From contig CAMICU010000088.1 in the NCBI GenBank assembly GCA_946223375.1, forward strand, positions 1 to 13,053: a stretch of DNA of 13,053 nt, written 5' to 3'. Of this stretch, positions 12,631 through 13,053 are shown piece by piece. A model generated the notes under the pieces. That model worked only from the letters and a program-made list of their open reading frames with translations. It was not told where the DNA came from and did no database searches. This stretch comes from an uncultured Stenotrophomonas sp. (GTDB taxonomy: Bacteria; Pseudomonadota; Gammaproteobacteria; Xanthomonadales; Xanthomonadaceae). Made by a program: the position numbers and the translations under genes. Position 1 is the first letter of the stretch. Every line of letters begins with the position of its first letter.

Positions 12631-13053
12631 ATGCAGCCAGACCCCGATTCCACCGCCGCCGCCCAGGTCATGTGCGTGGGCGACATCCACTGGGACGACG
12701 CCGTCGCCCTGCTCGCCCGCCACGGCCTGCGCCTGAACCATGTCGGCGCCGGCCAGGCGATTCCGGGCAGCTACTGGGGCGAGCCGGAAGCCGGCATCAT
12801 CGCCAGCGATGTCTATGTGCGCGATGACACCCCGATCCATTCGATGCTGCATGAGTCCTGCCACCTGATCGTGCTGCCGGAAGAGCGGCGTGCGCAGGTG
12901 CATACCGATGCCACCGACTCGGTGCCGGAAGAAGACGCCACCTGCTACCTGCAGATCGTGCTGGCCGGGCAGCTGGCGGGCGTCGGCAGCGCGCGGCTGA
13001 TGGCGGACATGGATGCCTGGGGCTACACCTACCGGCTGGGTTCCACCCAGGCC
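12631..13053 (+). CDS. Putative HExxH metal-dependent protein (3' end outside window)
   Basis: A reading frame that stays open for 141 codons to the window edge without a stop, so the gene is partial. The clearest motif is HESCH at residues 74-78 (H74, E75, H78), preceded by SML. This is the zinc-binding HExxH pattern of metallopeptidases and other metalloproteins. EEDATCYLQ (100-108) follows and could supply an acidic third ligand. Before it is a GSYWGEPEAGIIASDVYVRDD segment (46-66). No signal peptide is seen. ATG 12631 is only 6 nt after the terminator T tract; an in-frame ATG at 12670 (MCVGDIHWDD) is an alternative start, and neither has a strong ribosome-binding site. The family is not recognised by name. 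Confidence 0.72.
   Translation, partial: MQPDPDSTAAAQVMCVGDIHWDDAVALLARHGLRLNHVGAGQAIPGSYWGEPEAGIIASDVYVRDDTPIHSMLHESCHLIVLPEERRAQVHTDATDSVPEEDATCYLQIVLAGQLAGVGSARLMADMDAWGYTYRLGSTQA

Overview
This is a GC-rich (roughly 65-70% by eye), densely coding proteobacterial chromosome segment. Protein style and gene content suggest Xanthomonadaceae, most likely Stenotrophomonas or a close relative. Pointers are the GNAT-minC-minD-minE order, a SPFH / ribbon-helix-helix / DUF4177 operon, small membrane proteins opening with an 'NPYxxP/A' motif, and heavy use of GTG/TTG starts with 1-4 nt gene overlaps. The assignment is from pattern recognition only; no search was run. No transposon, phage, CRISPR, tRNA or rRNA was seen.

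Layout. (1) 1-134: left-edge leader with a G8 tract and a perfect 17-bp palindrome (88-104) inside a candidate promoter. (2) 135-4352, plus strand: a tight seven-gene run: SPFH membrane protein, three-TM small protein, ribbon-helix-helix (RHH) protein, DUF4177 protein, exported alpha/beta hydrolase, PH-like membrane protein and M15 metallopeptidase. Four junctions are stop/start overlaps. A rho-independent terminator lies at 4404-4435. (3) 4464-5413, plus: two overlapping four-TM paralogues that share an NPY motif and a [FY]GxY[KR]RSR loop. (4) 5427-6480, minus: an AlkA-like DNA glycosylase and a DUF423 membrane protein. (5) 6519-6566: a terminator plus a separate perfect inverted repeat. (6) 6580-7725, minus: a membrane-anchored SRPBCC + GyrI-like protein. 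(7) 7726-8130: about 400 bp without a convincing gene. (8) 8131-9971, minus: a DesK/DesR-type two-component pair, kinase first, overlapping by one base. (9) 10124-12576, plus: a GNAT acetyltransferase 1 nt ahead of minC, then minD (TTG start) and minE, closed by a strong terminator at 12592-12624. (10) 12631 to the right edge, plus: a partial HExxH protein.

How the parts work together. MinCDE place the division septum: MinD is the membrane ATPase, MinC the FtsZ inhibitor and MinE the topological factor. The GNAT gene is almost certainly co-transcribed with them. The two-component pair senses a membrane-derived signal, but no target gene is adjacent. The SPFH operon combines a membrane scaffold, a small membrane protein, a DNA-binding protein, a periplasmic hydrolase and a PH-like membrane protein under a possible palindromic operator. 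It is the best candidate here for an uncharacterised system, plausibly an envelope-associated module regulated by its own RHH protein, which is an inference from context. Everything else is recognisable housekeeping or conserved-hypothetical content.
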